A stretch of DNA of 64,000 bases from Halobacteriovorax sp. DA5 (GCF_002903145.1 NZ_PPDJ01000003.1:186001-250000); one strand, 5' to 3'; counted from the stretch's first letter, positions 25,293-33,873 are shown. Program-made: numbers and translations. Notes: generated from the sequence alone by a model not told the origin.

Positions 25293-25380
25293 ACCGATAA
25301 ACCTAAAGGTTTCTCTCTCGAATACTATGTGCACCGAATAGGGGCGCACAAATAAAAAAAGAGGCTATCTGCCTCTTTTG
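25293..25380 (+). ncRNA. Candidate short RNA with three hairpins
   Basis: Between two protein genes lie, in order, AAACC-taaa-GGTTT (25299-25312), TGTGC...GCACA (25328-25350, with inner CC/GG pairs) and the terminator hairpin AAAAGAGGC / GCCTCTTTT (25357-25379). Upstream, AAAA-N15-ACCGATAA at 25274-25300 is one mismatch per element from a sigma-28 (FliA) promoter. If used, a transcript of about 75 bases would end at the terminator. The first hairpin would overlap that start point, so both cannot be fully right. Candidate only. Confidence 0.3.
25354..25379 (-). terminator. Terminator of the zinc-ribbon gene
   Basis: On the minus strand, AAAAGAGGC-AGATA-GCCTCTTTT followed by further T residues, just after the stop at 25381. 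Confidence 0.85.
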
Positions 25381-25800
25381 TTATTTGTTATGCATAAGTA
25401 TTTTAATTGAACCTCTGAAGAGTACTTCGATTTTATTAGCATCGAGACTCTTTTCAACAAGCCCTGGCCCAAAAGTTGGGTGAGCAAGTATGTCACCAAC
25501 TTCAAATTTGTGACGAATATTATATGCAATAGGTTCACCTTCTAATTTTTGAAGCGCGTTTTCCCAAACATTAATAATTTTATCTTCAGTTGAAATTCTT
25601 TTTTTCGCAGGAGCTTTGCGACGAGTAGCACTTGGAGATGCTACCTTTTTTGGCTTGTATGCATGAGTTGCTTTACAAGTATTACACAGAACTTTGTATG
25701 GAGTATCTGCGTCTTTCATTGCTACAATTAAATGAGCAAGATCTAACTTACATTTGCTACAATATGTTACAATTTCCTTACCAACACCTAGTTTTGACAT
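25381..25800 (-). CDS. Zinc-ribbon protein with C-terminal Tudor/CarD-like domain
   Basis: The 139-residue protein begins with a zinc-ribbon (YCSKCKLDLAHLIVAM...VLCNTCKATHAY; CxxC plus CxxC about 24 residues apart). A basic linker (KPKKVASPSATRRKAPAKKR) follows, and then FEVGDILAHPTFGPGLVEKSLDANKIEVLFRGSIKILMH. This last pattern is the small SH3/Tudor fold found at the C-terminus of UvrD/PcrA helicases and in CarD-type RNA-polymerase binders. The layout suggests a nucleic-acid or polymerase-binding protein. AGGAAGAG precedes the ATG. Function not known. Confidence 0.7.
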   Translation of the reverse strand: MSKLGVGKEIVTYCSKCKLDLAHLIVAMKDADTPYKVLCNTCKATHAYKPKKVASPSATRRKAPAKKRISTEDKIINVWENALQKLEGEPIAYNIRHKFEVGDILAHPTFGPGLVEKSLDANKIEVLFRGSIKILMHNK

Positions 25801-25889
25801 ATTCTCTCTTCCTTTTGCTTAATTAGGTCAATTTAATGGCGAATAGGATTAAAGTAAAGAGAATAAAAGGTAATATGTAGATAATTATA

Positions 25890-27770
25890 ATGAAGAAAAA
25901 TACTTTAGCACTGCTGGAAAAAGCAAAACATTTACCGACAAAATCTGGATGCTATTTAATGAAGCGAAAGCGCGCTGGCATCGAAGAAATTCTTTATATT
26001 GGAAAGGCGAAAAACCTTCGTAGTCGAGTGTCTAGCTATTTTAATAGTTCTGAAAAATCACCAAAGACTCAAATTCTTGTCTCTCATATTCAAGACTTCG
26101 ACTTTATAATGACTAAGACAGATGCAGAAGCATATATCTTAGAAAATAACCTTATTAAAAAGCATATTCCTAAGTATAACATCCAACTTAAAGACGATAA
26201 AAGTTATCCTTATATTCAAGTCGATATGAATGAAAAATTTCCACGACTTGTTTATACGAGAAGACCAAAGAGAAAGAAGAAGATTAAATTATTCGGCCCT
26301 TTTACAACGGGAAGTAACATCTTAAAAATTTCTAGAATTCTAACAAAGTCTTTTACTTTACGAGACTGTTCGATTGAAGAAATGAGAAAGAGGAAGCGCC
26401 CGTGTCTAATTTATCAAATGAAGCAATGTTCGGCTCCTTGTGTGGATTATATTTCTGAAAAAGATTATTTTAATGATCTTAACTACGTTATCAATTTCTT
26501 TGAAGGCCAAAGTCGTAATGTCTTAAAAATTTTAGAAGAGAGGATGTTTGAAGCTGCTGAAAGTGAGCACTTTGAAAGGGCCGCTGAAATACGAGATAGT
26601 ATCGAAGAGTTAAAACAATTCTCATTAAGTTATGAAAAGCAAAATGTGGAACTTACCACTGAAAAAGACTTTGATATTGTTGCCTACCATGTTGGTGAAT
26701 TAGAAATTGATATTTCAATTTATATGATGAGATCTGGAATCCTTCTTGGTCATAAAAACTATCACTTTGGAAAAGGTGATAGTGAGAATGAAAATCACGA
26801 GCTTTTTCAAACCTTCTTATTTCAATACTATTCAAATACAAAAGAGAAGCTACCAAGTCGTATTTATATTGATGAGAAAAAAGCTGATCTTTCAATGATT
26901 AGTGAAGCATTTAACGAAGTACTCGATCAAGAAGTCGAAGTTCAAAAGCCAATTGGGAAGATGAAAACTCTTTATGAGTTAACTCTTGATCATGCAAGAG
27001 AGCATCAACGCTTTAGAGTTAAAAATCTTGATGGACCATGGATTGGTTTAAATAAATTAAAAGAACTTTTAAATCTAAAAGAAACTCCTAAAATTCTTGA
27101 GTGTTTCGACGTTGCCATTTGGCAAGGAAAGTCTCCAACAGCATCGCAAATTGTTTTTCGTGATGGAAAACCGGATAAGACTCAATATCGCTATTATCAC
27201 TTAGAAGAAAGGCCAGAGGGCAATAACGATTTTGCCATGATGAGGGAAGTTTTAGCGAGAAGACTTAAGAAAGGAAAGCTTCCAGATGTCTTCATTGTTG
27301 ATGGTGGGAAGGGACAAGTTTCAAGTTTTCTTGCAGTTCTAGAAGATTTTGAACTTGATATTCCTGTCGTGGGAATTGCTAAAATTAAAACGAGCAAACA
27401 AGACTCTTTTAGAGATAAGGAAGTTTCAAGTTCAGACGAACGTCTTATTATTCCTAATCGAATTAATCCTTATATCTTAAAAAAGACACCGTCTCTAATG
27501 AGAATTGTTGTGCAAATGAGGGATGAGGCCCACAGGTTTTCGAGAAAGCTTCATCATAAGAAGGAGAGAGATCGTATTTTTACTTCGTGGTTTGATGATA
27601 TTGAAGGAGTTGGTGAAAAGACTCTTAAAACAATTCATGAAAATATGGATTTAAATCTTAAAGAACTTTCGCAATTAAGTGTGATTGAAATAAGTCACAA
27701 GTTGGATATAAAAGAAGGGCTTGCTGAGAGAATCCATGCCAAGCTTATGGCCGAATTCCCTCAGAAATAA
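25890..27770 (+). CDS. uvrC: Excinuclease ABC subunit C
   Basis: The 626-residue nuclease makes both cuts around a lesion after UvrAB loading. The GIY-YIG domain is at residues about 13-95 (SGCYLMK..., EILYIGKAKNLRSRVSSYF). A UVR helix pair lies near 205-240 (MFEAAESEHFERAAEIRDSIEEL). The RNase-H-like domain (CFDVAIWQGKSPTASQIVFRDG, then VDGGKGQV) makes the 5' cut. C-terminal HhH motifs (FDDIEGVGEKTLKTIHENM) bind DNA. Length is normal. There is no clear Shine-Dalgarno sequence before the ATG at 25890. It stands alone, diverging from the zinc-ribbon gene. Confidence 0.95.
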   Translation: MKKNTLALLEKAKHLPTKSGCYLMKRKRAGIEEILYIGKAKNLRSRVSSYFNSSEKSPKTQILVSHIQDFDFIMTKTDAEAYILENNLIKKHIPKYNIQLKDDKSYPYIQVDMNEKFPRLVYTRRPKRKKKIKLFGPFTTGSNILKISRILTKSFTLRDCSIEEMRKRKRPCLIYQMKQCSAPCVDYISEKDYFNDLNYVINFFEGQSRNVLKILEERMFEAAESEHFERAAEIRDSIEELKQFSLSYEKQNVELTTEKDFDIVAYHVGELEIDISIYMMRSGILLGHKNYHFGKGDSENENHELFQTFLFQYYSNTKEKLPSRIYIDEKKADLSMISEAFNEVLDQEVEVQKPIGKMKTLYELTLDHAREHQRFRVKNLDGPWIGLNKLKELLNLKETPKILECFDVAIWQGKSPTASQIVFRDGKPDKTQYRYYHLEERPEGNNDFAMMREVLARRLKKGKLPDVFIVDGGKGQVSSFLAVLEDFELDIPVVGIAKIKTSKQDSFRDKEVSSSDERLIIPNRINPYILKKTPSLMRIVVQMRDEAHRFSRKLHHKKERDRIFTSWFDDIEGVGEKTLKTIHENMDLNLKELSQLSVIEISHKLDIKEGLAERIHAKLMAEFPQK

Positions 27771-27774
27771 CTGT

Positions 27775-27987
27775 CTAGTTAAGGTGGTGGATTTTTTTAC
27801 GATTGCCGTGCCCGCAATCAGTACATCTCGAATTCTCGTGTATGTACAAGTTTTTATAATCCGATAGGTGTGTGTGAACCATTTTAGAGCCACAAACAGG
27901 ACAATCATTTAAAACCTTATGTACTTGATCGGCATCACCAAATAACTCTTCAAAGTTTTCAAATTGGAAATCTGGATCGAATGACAT
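27775..27987 (-). CDS. Small zinc-ribbon protein
   Basis: The 70-residue product has CPVCGSKM in the middle and CTDCGHGNRKK near the C-terminus, a four-cysteine zinc ribbon. The N-terminal 28 residues are acidic (FDPDFQFENFEELFGDAD). AAAGGAG lies 7 bases before the ATG, which supports translation despite the small size. It converges on uvrC with a 4-base gap. Similar small ribbons bind nucleic acid or proteins; the target is unknown. Confidence 0.7.
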   Translation of the reverse strand: MSFDPDFQFENFEELFGDADQVHKVLNDCPVCGSKMVHTHLSDYKNLYIHENSRCTDCGHGNRKKIHHLN

Positions 27988-28150
27988 TGTAGCAACTCCT
28001 TTAAATATTAATTACCACTGGGGATTTGAGATTGTGCAGAGTGTCCCAAGCAGTGGATGTAGTTGATTTATCGGCGGCTTAACAATGTTCTGAAATTTAT
28101 GCTTTTTTTTTTAAAGACTTAGGGATATTTTACCCATAGGAAATAAAGTA

Positions 28151-29014
28151 ATGGCGCAATTTTTAACCAAATTAACTAAAGATTTTAATAATATTTTAAA
28201 AGTCTCACGTGATGAGAAGCCGAATTACTGTGCCAAGTTATTTGAAAACACTCTTTGGTATCCTAAGTTAAAAGAGAGCAAACTTACTGCTAGCAAGGCT
28301 TCTTCGGATGAACCTAGGGCCACACAAGTTGATTCTAAGCCGATTGTGGCCGCAGCTCAGCAAGAAGTTGCCAGAGCTGAAGAAACAGTCACAGCTCCAA
28401 AAATAGAAGTTCCTGTGGCACCTCAAAAGAGAAAGATTGATATTGCTGCCGCTTCAAATCCTAGTGAATCGACTCACACTCTGAAAGTTAATGATGATAT
28501 AAATAAATTCCTTTCACAATATAATACATCTTGGAATCTTGAAACAATTCCTGGCTATCAGGATTATCAAGGCGAGGTAGATATTATCTTTTTTGGCCTT
28601 GATGAAATTGAAGAAGGGGAGCTCCCTGATTTTCTACCTTTATCAATGATTGAATCAGATCAAGATATTATGGGACGTATGATTAAGGCCATGAAGATCT
28701 CAAGTGGCCGCTTTATTCGTGTACCATTTATTAAAAAAGATGCCCGCGAGTTCCTCTTTACATGTTGTGCTCACTTTAAACCAAGATTACTCATTAGCCT
28801 TGGGGCTGCCGCAACAAATCTATGTTTAAATAAACGTGTTCGTCTTGCAAATGTTCACGGAGACTTCCATTCAGTTCAAATAGAAGTTGATGGAAATGCT
28901 CAGTTAATCGATGTCATGCCTTTATTTCATCCTAAATTACTAGAGGTAAATGAGTCCATGAAGAAAACGGCGTGGACAGATATGCAAAAAGCGATAAAAT
29001 TTCTCTCAAGTTGA
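28151..29014 (+). CDS. Uracil-DNA-glycosylase-superfamily protein lacking the catalytic motif
   Basis: The 287-residue protein has a variable N-terminal 115 residues (Ala/Glu/Pro-rich) and a C-terminal domain that follows the type 4 uracil-DNA glycosylase pattern: FFGLDE where GEAPG is expected, DIMGRMIKAMKIS, a strand, then CAHFKPRLLISLGAAATNLCL, VHGDFH, and MPLFHPKLLEVNESMKKTAWTDMQKAIKFL. The last segment keeps the HP..LL...K...W.D motif of the family. The four cluster cysteines and the GEAPG motif are absent, so glycosylase activity is doubtful. It might be a structural or regulatory relative. It overlaps no neighbour and ends 51 bases before the SpoIID gene. Confidence 0.6.
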   Translation: MAQFLTKLTKDFNNILKVSRDEKPNYCAKLFENTLWYPKLKESKLTASKASSDEPRATQVDSKPIVAAAQQEVARAEETVTAPKIEVPVAPQKRKIDIAAASNPSESTHTLKVNDDINKFLSQYNTSWNLETIPGYQDYQGEVDIIFFGLDEIEEGELPDFLPLSMIESDQDIMGRMIKAMKISSGRFIRVPFIKKDAREFLFTCCAHFKPRLLISLGAAATNLCLNKRVRLANVHGDFHSVQIEVDGNAQLIDVMPLFHPKLLEVNESMKKTAWTDMQKAIKFLSS

Positions 29015-29065
29015 GTAGCTTAGTAAAATCATATATCATTTTATTAGATAAGTTGCTGGGCAAGG

Positions 29066-30244
29066 ATGCCGCACAAATCAGGACGATCTTCGTTGAGAAA
29101 TTTATTTATCTCTTTCATAATACTTTCTTCATTGAATTCTCTGGCGAGAATTAGCCCATTAGATAATTTACGATCAGGACACACGATAAAAGTTAGAGTA
29201 GCAAAAGACCTTGATAACGTTATGCTTGAAGGTGTTGATCTGACACGAAAAGTTGTTGCAACAAGGAATCGTAAAAGTTTTAAGGGCTTTAAGAAAATAA
29301 AAGTAAATTGCCAAAATTTACAATCTGCCAAGTCTGTTAAACCTCAGTACTTGGCCTCTCTTACATCGCAAACAGGACTAATCAGTTTTGATCGCAAGCA
29401 ATTCATGGGGCAGATGCATATTGTAACGAGTGCCGATGGAAATTCTTGTGACGTTGTTAATGAGATGGATCTTGATGACTATATTGCAACACTTCTTGCT
29501 AAAGAGATGAATGCTTCTTGGCCAATTGAGGCCCTTAAAGCTCAAGCCGTTGCTGCTCGTACATACGCTCTTCATCACATGATGATTTCTGGACTTAAAA
29601 ATGACACTCTTTATGATTTAGAGAACTCTGAAAAGCATCAGGTTAATGGAACATTTAATGATGTGACAGCAAGTACACTTGAAGCTGCAAAAGATACAGC
29701 AGGTCTTGTTTTAACAAATGGTGAAGGTAACCTTGTTCCTGCTTTTTTTCATGCAAGTTGTGGGGGAACAACATTAATCCCTTCTGATGTTTGGAGAAAT
29801 GATGTTCACGGTTATTCAACTGTGAAGTGTGATTACTGTCAGAAAAAGAAGAATTGGGATTCTAAAATTACAAAGCTTCGATTTAAAAAATTTTTAAACT
29901 GGGCAATGAAAAAAAATTACATTGAACAACAAAGTTTAAAAAAGAAATTATTCTTGTATCCAGATAAAAGAGATGAAAAAAATCTTTACGTACAAAATGG
30001 TGTAAAGAAGATCAAAATCAAAAAGAGTTTATTCCGTCGCTACTTTGGCCGTGTTGAATTTCCTTCAAATCATTTCTATATGGTAGATGTTGGTGGAGCA
30101 GGTCTTCACTTTGTAGGAAAGGGGAATGGTCACGGTGTTGGTTTATGTCAGGTTGGTTCTTTAGGGCTTGCTCAAAAAGGAAAGGGCCATCGTGAAATTC
30201 TGGCCCATTATTTTCCGAAATTAAATATCTTAAAACTTTATTAG
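29066..30244 (+). CDS. SpoIID/LytB-domain protein, secreted peptidoglycan enzyme
   Basis: The 392-residue protein has a signal peptide (NLFISFIILSSLNSLA) and the SpoIID core. MDLDDYIATLLAKEMNASWPIEALKAQAVAARTYALHH contains the catalytic Glu in AKEM. FFHASCGGTT, SDVW and, near the end, GKGNGHGVGLCQVGSLGLAQKGKGHREILAHYFP follow, all diagnostic. SpoIID is a lytic transglycosylase acting on stem-free (amidase-treated) glycan strands. In Gram-negative non-sporulators it is usually linked with division or wall turnover. Start ATG 29066 has only a weak AAGG nearby. It converges on the lipoprotein gene at 30256. Confidence 0.9.
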   Translation: MPHKSGRSSLRNLFISFIILSSLNSLARISPLDNLRSGHTIKVRVAKDLDNVMLEGVDLTRKVVATRNRKSFKGFKKIKVNCQNLQSAKSVKPQYLASLTSQTGLISFDRKQFMGQMHIVTSADGNSCDVVNEMDLDDYIATLLAKEMNASWPIEALKAQAVAARTYALHHMMISGLKNDTLYDLENSEKHQVNGTFNDVTASTLEAAKDTAGLVLTNGEGNLVPAFFHASCGGTTLIPSDVWRNDVHGYSTVKCDYCQKKKNWDSKITKLRFKKFLNWAMKKNYIEQQSLKKKLFLYPDKRDEKNLYVQNGVKKIKIKKSLFRRYFGRVEFPSNHFYMVDVGGAGLHFVGKGNGHGVGLCQVGSLGLAQKGKGHREILAHYFPKLNILKLY

Positions 30245-30255
30245 TTTTTAAATCA

Positions 30256-30960
30256 TTAAGGACATGGTGTTGAGAAAGTCACATTCATCATAACAGGTCC
30301 TAGTGTTCCTTGCATTGGCTGAGAGTACTGGAAAGGTGCTGCCGTAATTTGAAAGTGAGCAGCATCTATTGTTGCCGCTGGACAATTCGCTCCTGTTCCT
30401 AAACTCATTCCTGTACTTAGCTGTATTCCTTGAAGTCCACGATCATCACCAATGATTGGGAACCTATAATTTTGATATGTAAAGTAACGTGAGCAAAGTG
30501 AGAGGCGAACATTGTATCCTACAACAGAGTTTCCATTAAGAACCTTTGTCATAATAAGAATATCACCGAAGCTATTTACTCCAACGTGATGTTGGTTTGA
30601 TTCATTAGGAAGCATTCCTTCTTGTAAAGGACCATAAACAGAGTCATTATTATAAGAATATCCAGATTGAATATTAGCTACAATCGTTGCGCGTCTTTGA
30701 CCAATCTTAAGGTAGTTTCCATAGCTATCCATGTTGAATCGATCATTACCATATTGCTGACAACTAAAAGCTTGAGCATTTACGAGACTATCGAATAAGG
30801 CTTGTCCTTGTGAGTCCATTCCTGTTGAGCCTGTATTTGAACCACTTCCACCCGTACCCCAGCCAGAGTAGTAGCCACCACTACCCTTAGAGTCTTGTCC
30901 ACAGCTTGTTACAAGCATCGAAGCAATTGTCACAACCATTAATAACTTAAACTTTTTCAT
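30256..30960 (-). CDS. Lipoprotein, unrecognised
   Basis: The 234-residue product has a type II signal peptide with lipobox VTSC (Cys20) and then a Gly/Ser-rich linker (GYYSGWGTGGSGSNTGSTG). A compact C-terminal domain of about 175 residues has a cysteine pattern that could form disulphides (FSCQQYG, LSLCSRYF, ANCPAATID, final CP). Gln follows Cys20 after Gly, so there is no Asp retention signal; outer-membrane sorting is likely by the E. coli rule. No family recognised. Confidence 0.7.
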   Translation of the reverse strand: MKKFKLLMVVTIASMLVTSCGQDSKGSGGYYSGWGTGGSGSNTGSTGMDSQGQALFDSLVNAQAFSCQQYGNDRFNMDSYGNYLKIGQRRATIVANIQSGYSYNNDSVYGPLQEGMLPNESNQHHVGVNSFGDILIMTKVLNGNSVVGYNVRLSLCSRYFTYQNYRFPIIGDDRGLQGIQLSTGMSLGTGANCPAATIDAAHFQITAAPFQYSQPMQGTLGPVMMNVTFSTPCP

Positions 30961-31079
30961 AATATCCTCAAATATTAGTTTTCACGCTATTTCTTGTATC
31001 GGTGAAAATTTAGGATTTCTTTAGAGATTGATAAAATTAATTAAGAATTTTTTTAAATTACCCGAAATAGTAAGTAATT

Positions 31080-32051
31080 ATGACAGCTTATGAACAAGTA
31101 AAAGAATCAACATTTAAGATTATTACAGGCTCCTTTAAAGACTTTAAAAAGGATGATCAGGCGAAGTTTCGTTTAAAGATGGGACTAATTTTTGCAGTCA
31201 TACCTTTTATCTCAATTTTTGTGGGATTCATTCTTAATTGGATTCTTTTAAAATCAACAATCATTTATATTACAGCTTATCGAAAGGATATTGATTATAT
31301 CATCGATTCTCTTATTTATGACTATCTACAAATTGGATTAATGGAAGCCTTACCATGGATGATTATTTCAATTGCCTTCTTATTGGTAGCAGGAATTGTT
31401 CTTGCTCAACTGATGCTAAGACCATTTGATGAGATTGCACAATACTGTTTGGACTTTCTTGGAGCTGAAGAAAAAGTTACGAATTTCGATGGAGAGTTTA
31501 AATCTGAGTTAAGATTGTTATCAAGTTTTAGTGATTGGTTCTTTACCACCACTTCGACGCTGCGAATGAGTGGAAAATTAACTCAAATTGAAGTTCCTTC
31601 TAAATACAAGAGGATACACAAACCGGTCTTTGAAACCATGTTTTTTGTCCATAAGAGTATTTATGTGGCCATTACTTGTATTTTGACTGGGATGATTATT
31701 TTAATTATCAATTACGCTCTCTTTGATGCTGTGATTTCTGTAGTTAACGAAATCTTTACCAATGGTAAATTTGCTAAAGATTACTTTAGTAACATGGCCT
31801 TAATTCAGGACGACATTGTTGGTATTACAATAATTATTAACATTGTTTCTTATGGCTTTTTCATGGCCTATCTTTATAACAAAGTTGCAACGCCAGCATT
31901 TGGTATTTTTGCGACGATGCGATCTTTCATTAGTGGACGATATACATCAAGAGTTCACCTTATCGGATACAAGTACGTTCGTCATCAGACGCGTGCCATC
32001 AACAAGTATTTGGACTATATGGAAAAAGAGTACTCAGTAAAAGATGATTGA
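31080..32051 (+). CDS. Membrane protein with two TM-HAMP-like units and no output domain
   Basis: The 323-residue protein has four membrane helices (about 34-58, 92-112, 194-215, 246-266). Each TM pair is followed by a HAMP-like segment: 113-162 (LRPFDEIAQYCLDFL... SELRLLSSFSDWF) and 268-316 (TPAFGIFATMRSFISGRYTSRVHL ... RAINKYLDYM). The second fits HAMP well, with the Pro, the amphipathic helix, a G-x-x-x-Rv connector and an Asn-rich second helix. No kinase, cyclase or methyl-accepting domain follows; the protein ends right after HAMP 2. The architecture suggests a sensor or adaptor that works by protein contact. Ribosome binding site is weak. Confidence 0.6.
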   Translation: MTAYEQVKESTFKIITGSFKDFKKDDQAKFRLKMGLIFAVIPFISIFVGFILNWILLKSTIIYITAYRKDIDYIIDSLIYDYLQIGLMEALPWMIISIAFLLVAGIVLAQLMLRPFDEIAQYCLDFLGAEEKVTNFDGEFKSELRLLSSFSDWFFTTTSTLRMSGKLTQIEVPSKYKRIHKPVFETMFFVHKSIYVAITCILTGMIILIINYALFDAVISVVNEIFTNGKFAKDYFSNMALIQDDIVGITIIINIVSYGFFMAYLYNKVATPAFGIFATMRSFISGRYTSRVHLIGYKYVRHQTRAINKYLDYMEKEYSVKDD

Positions 32052-32127
32052 GTATTTAACTTTGTTCAAGTAAAATCATAATAATAATTTGATGTGAAAT
32101 TTGTTCATAATAACAAAAGGGATAGTA

Positions 32128-32919
32128 ATGAAAAAAGCATTAGGCATTGTAATGTCATTAGTTTTACTTACGAGTTGTGTAGGTAAAGATGAAATCAAAA
32201 AAGCATTAAAAGATGATCCAACGATTTTAGCAGAAGCAATTAAAGCTAACCCTGCTGAAGTTATGGAAGCTCTTCAAGTTGCAGCTCAAAACGCAAAAGA
32301 AGCAATGGCGAAGAAAAGAGAAGAAGAGGAAAACAAAAAACTTCACGAGTTTATTGAAAACCCTCTTAAGCCAGAAATTAGATCAGATGAATCAGTTAGA
32401 GGTACTAAAGGTGGAATCATTACTCTAGTTGAATACTCTGACTTTCAGTGTCCTTACTGTACAAGAGGGTTTGATAATGTTGTTAAGCCAATGCTTGATA
32501 AGTACAAAGGTAAGGTTCAATTTGTTTACAAACACCTTCCACTTTCTTTCCACTCAGAAGCTAGAATTGCAGCGGCTTATTATGAAGCTGTAAGACTTCA
32601 ATCAGAAGAGAAAGCATTTAAATTTCACGACATTCTTTTTACTCAAGAAGGTCAACAAAAACTTAGAAACCTAAAAGAAAAATACCTAAAGAAAACAGCG
32701 AAAGACTTAGGTGTTAATATGACTAAACTTGCTAAGGATGTTAAGTCAGATGCAGTTGAAAAAAGAATTGCTCAAGACGAAGCTGAAGCTAGAAAGTTTG
32801 ATATTCAAGGGACTCCAGGTTTCGTAATTAATGGTGTACCAGTAAAAGGTGCTTACCCATTATCACACTTCGAAATGATTCTAGGTCTACTAAAAGAAAA
32901 AGGTAAACTAGATATTTAA
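32128..32919 (+). CDS. DsbA-family thioredoxin lipoprotein
   Basis: The 263-residue protein has a lipobox TSC (Cys17) in MKKALGIVMSLVLLTSC, a charged helical linker (residues about 20-75), and a DsbA/thioredoxin domain with active site C108-P-Y-C111 in DFQCPYCTRGF, the alpha-helical insert, and the cis-Pro loop QGTPGFVING. CPYC rather than CPHC, and the length, are like the BdbD/DSBA_thioredoxin_4 group. Probable role: disulphide exchange outside the inner membrane. I start at ATG 32128 after AAAAGGGATAGTA; an upstream frame to 32101 has no ribosome binding site. It ends at a clear terminator. No DsbB partner lies nearby. Confidence 0.88.
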   Translation: MKKALGIVMSLVLLTSCVGKDEIKKALKDDPTILAEAIKANPAEVMEALQVAAQNAKEAMAKKREEEENKKLHEFIENPLKPEIRSDESVRGTKGGIITLVEYSDFQCPYCTRGFDNVVKPMLDKYKGKVQFVYKHLPLSFHSEARIAAAYYEAVRLQSEEKAFKFHDILFTQEGQQKLRNLKEKYLKKTAKDLGVNMTKLAKDVKSDAVEKRIAQDEAEARKFDIQGTPGFVINGVPVKGAYPLSHFEMILGLLKEKGKLDI

Positions 32920-32946
32920 TCAGTGATCAAATTCAATTAAAATATG

Positions 32947-32974
32947 AAGGCCCACCATCGAGTGGGCCTTTTTA
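32947..32974 (+). terminator. Rho-independent terminator
   Basis: AAGGCCCAC-CATCGA-GTGGGCCTTTTTA: a 9-bp stem and T5. Confidence 0.92.
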
Positions 32975-33010
32975 TTTTTCCATGTTATAATATGATCATT
33001 GGAGGTTATT

Positions 33011-33448
33011 ATGGTGAACTTCTTTGATCATAATCAGGTAAAAGTTAATAAAGAATTCTTTCGTGAAACGGCAAGACAAATTGATTATTCAATTGAAGAT
33101 TTTCTTCATGATGATGTACCTCATTCTTTAGTTGAACAAAATGTTTTAAATACTGCATATATAAATCATCTAACATCTTTGTTAAAAATTAATTCAATTT
33201 TTGATTTGGCCCAAGAAGTTTTAGAGCTTGAAAGATGCTTAGAGAAGCTTTCTCATCGTCTTCCTATTGATATAAAGATTCCAACAATGGAAACTTTTTA
33301 TCATCAACTCGGACCTGTTTTTATACAACTTTTTGTCGAAGTAAGAGACCTTGAAGATCATAAAGAACTTGAAGGAGAGTGGCTAAAAGCAGTGAGAATC
33401 GCACTAGAGGAAGAGATAGTAGTTTGGCAAGAAAAAAACTTAAAATAA
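33011..33448 (+). CDS. Small cytoplasmic protein, unrecognised
   Basis: The 145-residue product starts at ATG 33011, with TTGGAGGT eight bases upstream, so the site is strong. It is acidic and helical with no signal or membrane segment; text such as NTAYINHLTSLLKINSIFDLAQEVLELERCLEKL and HQLGPVFIQLFVEVRDLEDHKELEGEW suggests a helical bundle. A longer frame from TTG 32999 lacks a ribosome binding site. Lies between the DsbA-like gene and HU, apparently its own transcript. No known family recognised. Confidence 0.7.
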   Translation: MVNFFDHNQVKVNKEFFRETARQIDYSIEDFLHDDVPHSLVEQNVLNTAYINHLTSLLKINSIFDLAQEVLELERCLEKLSHRLPIDIKIPTMETFYHQLGPVFIQLFVEVRDLEDHKELEGEWLKAVRIALEEEIVVWQEKNLK

Positions 33449-33567
33449 GTGTAAAAATAAAAAAAATCTTTAAAAGTTAAAAAAAACGCTAAAAAGCCTT
33501 GTCAAAGCGTGTTTCAAACTTCATCCTACTTTTACAACAACTAAATAACTAACTATTTGGAGTTAAA

Positions 33568-33846
33568 ATGAACAGAAAAGAACTTGTAGAAGCAATCTTA
33601 AAAAACAAAGAATTAAGCCACCTAACTAAGAAAGATGCAGATGCATTCGTATCAACTACTCTTGAAACAATCAAGAAAGCAGTTAAGAAAGGTGACGATG
33701 TTTCACTAATCGGTTTTGGTACTTTCACAAAAGTAAGAAGAGCAGCTAGAACTGGTATCAACCCAGCTACTGGTGAAAAAATCAAAATCAAAGCTAAGAC
33801 ACTTCCAAAATTCAAGCCAGGTAAAGCTTGGAAGGAAATGTTCTAA
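33568..33846 (+). CDS. hup: HU-family histone-like DNA-binding protein
   Basis: The 92-residue protein is a full HU monomer: the N-terminal helices (NRKELVEAILKNKELSHLTKKDADAFV), then the beta core VSLIGFGTFTKVRRAARTGINPATGEKIKIKAK with the DNA-intercalating proline loop (RxGxNPxTGE), and the C-terminal helix FKPGKAWKEMF. TTTGGAGTT precedes the ATG. HU bends and compacts DNA as a dimer. Its codons look like those of a highly expressed gene. It ends at a strong terminator and is a single-gene unit. Confidence 0.95.
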   Translation: MNRKELVEAILKNKELSHLTKKDADAFVSTTLETIKKAVKKGDDVSLIGFGTFTKVRRAARTGINPATGEKIKIKAKTLPKFKPGKAWKEMF

Positions 33847-33873
33847 TTTTTGTTTGAAATTAGTTTCATAATA

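Noticed and set aside
28066..28078. GCCGATAA on the minus strand as a FliA promoter for the small zinc-ribbon gene
   Set aside because: No TAAA-like -35 element lies 15 bases upstream on that strand.
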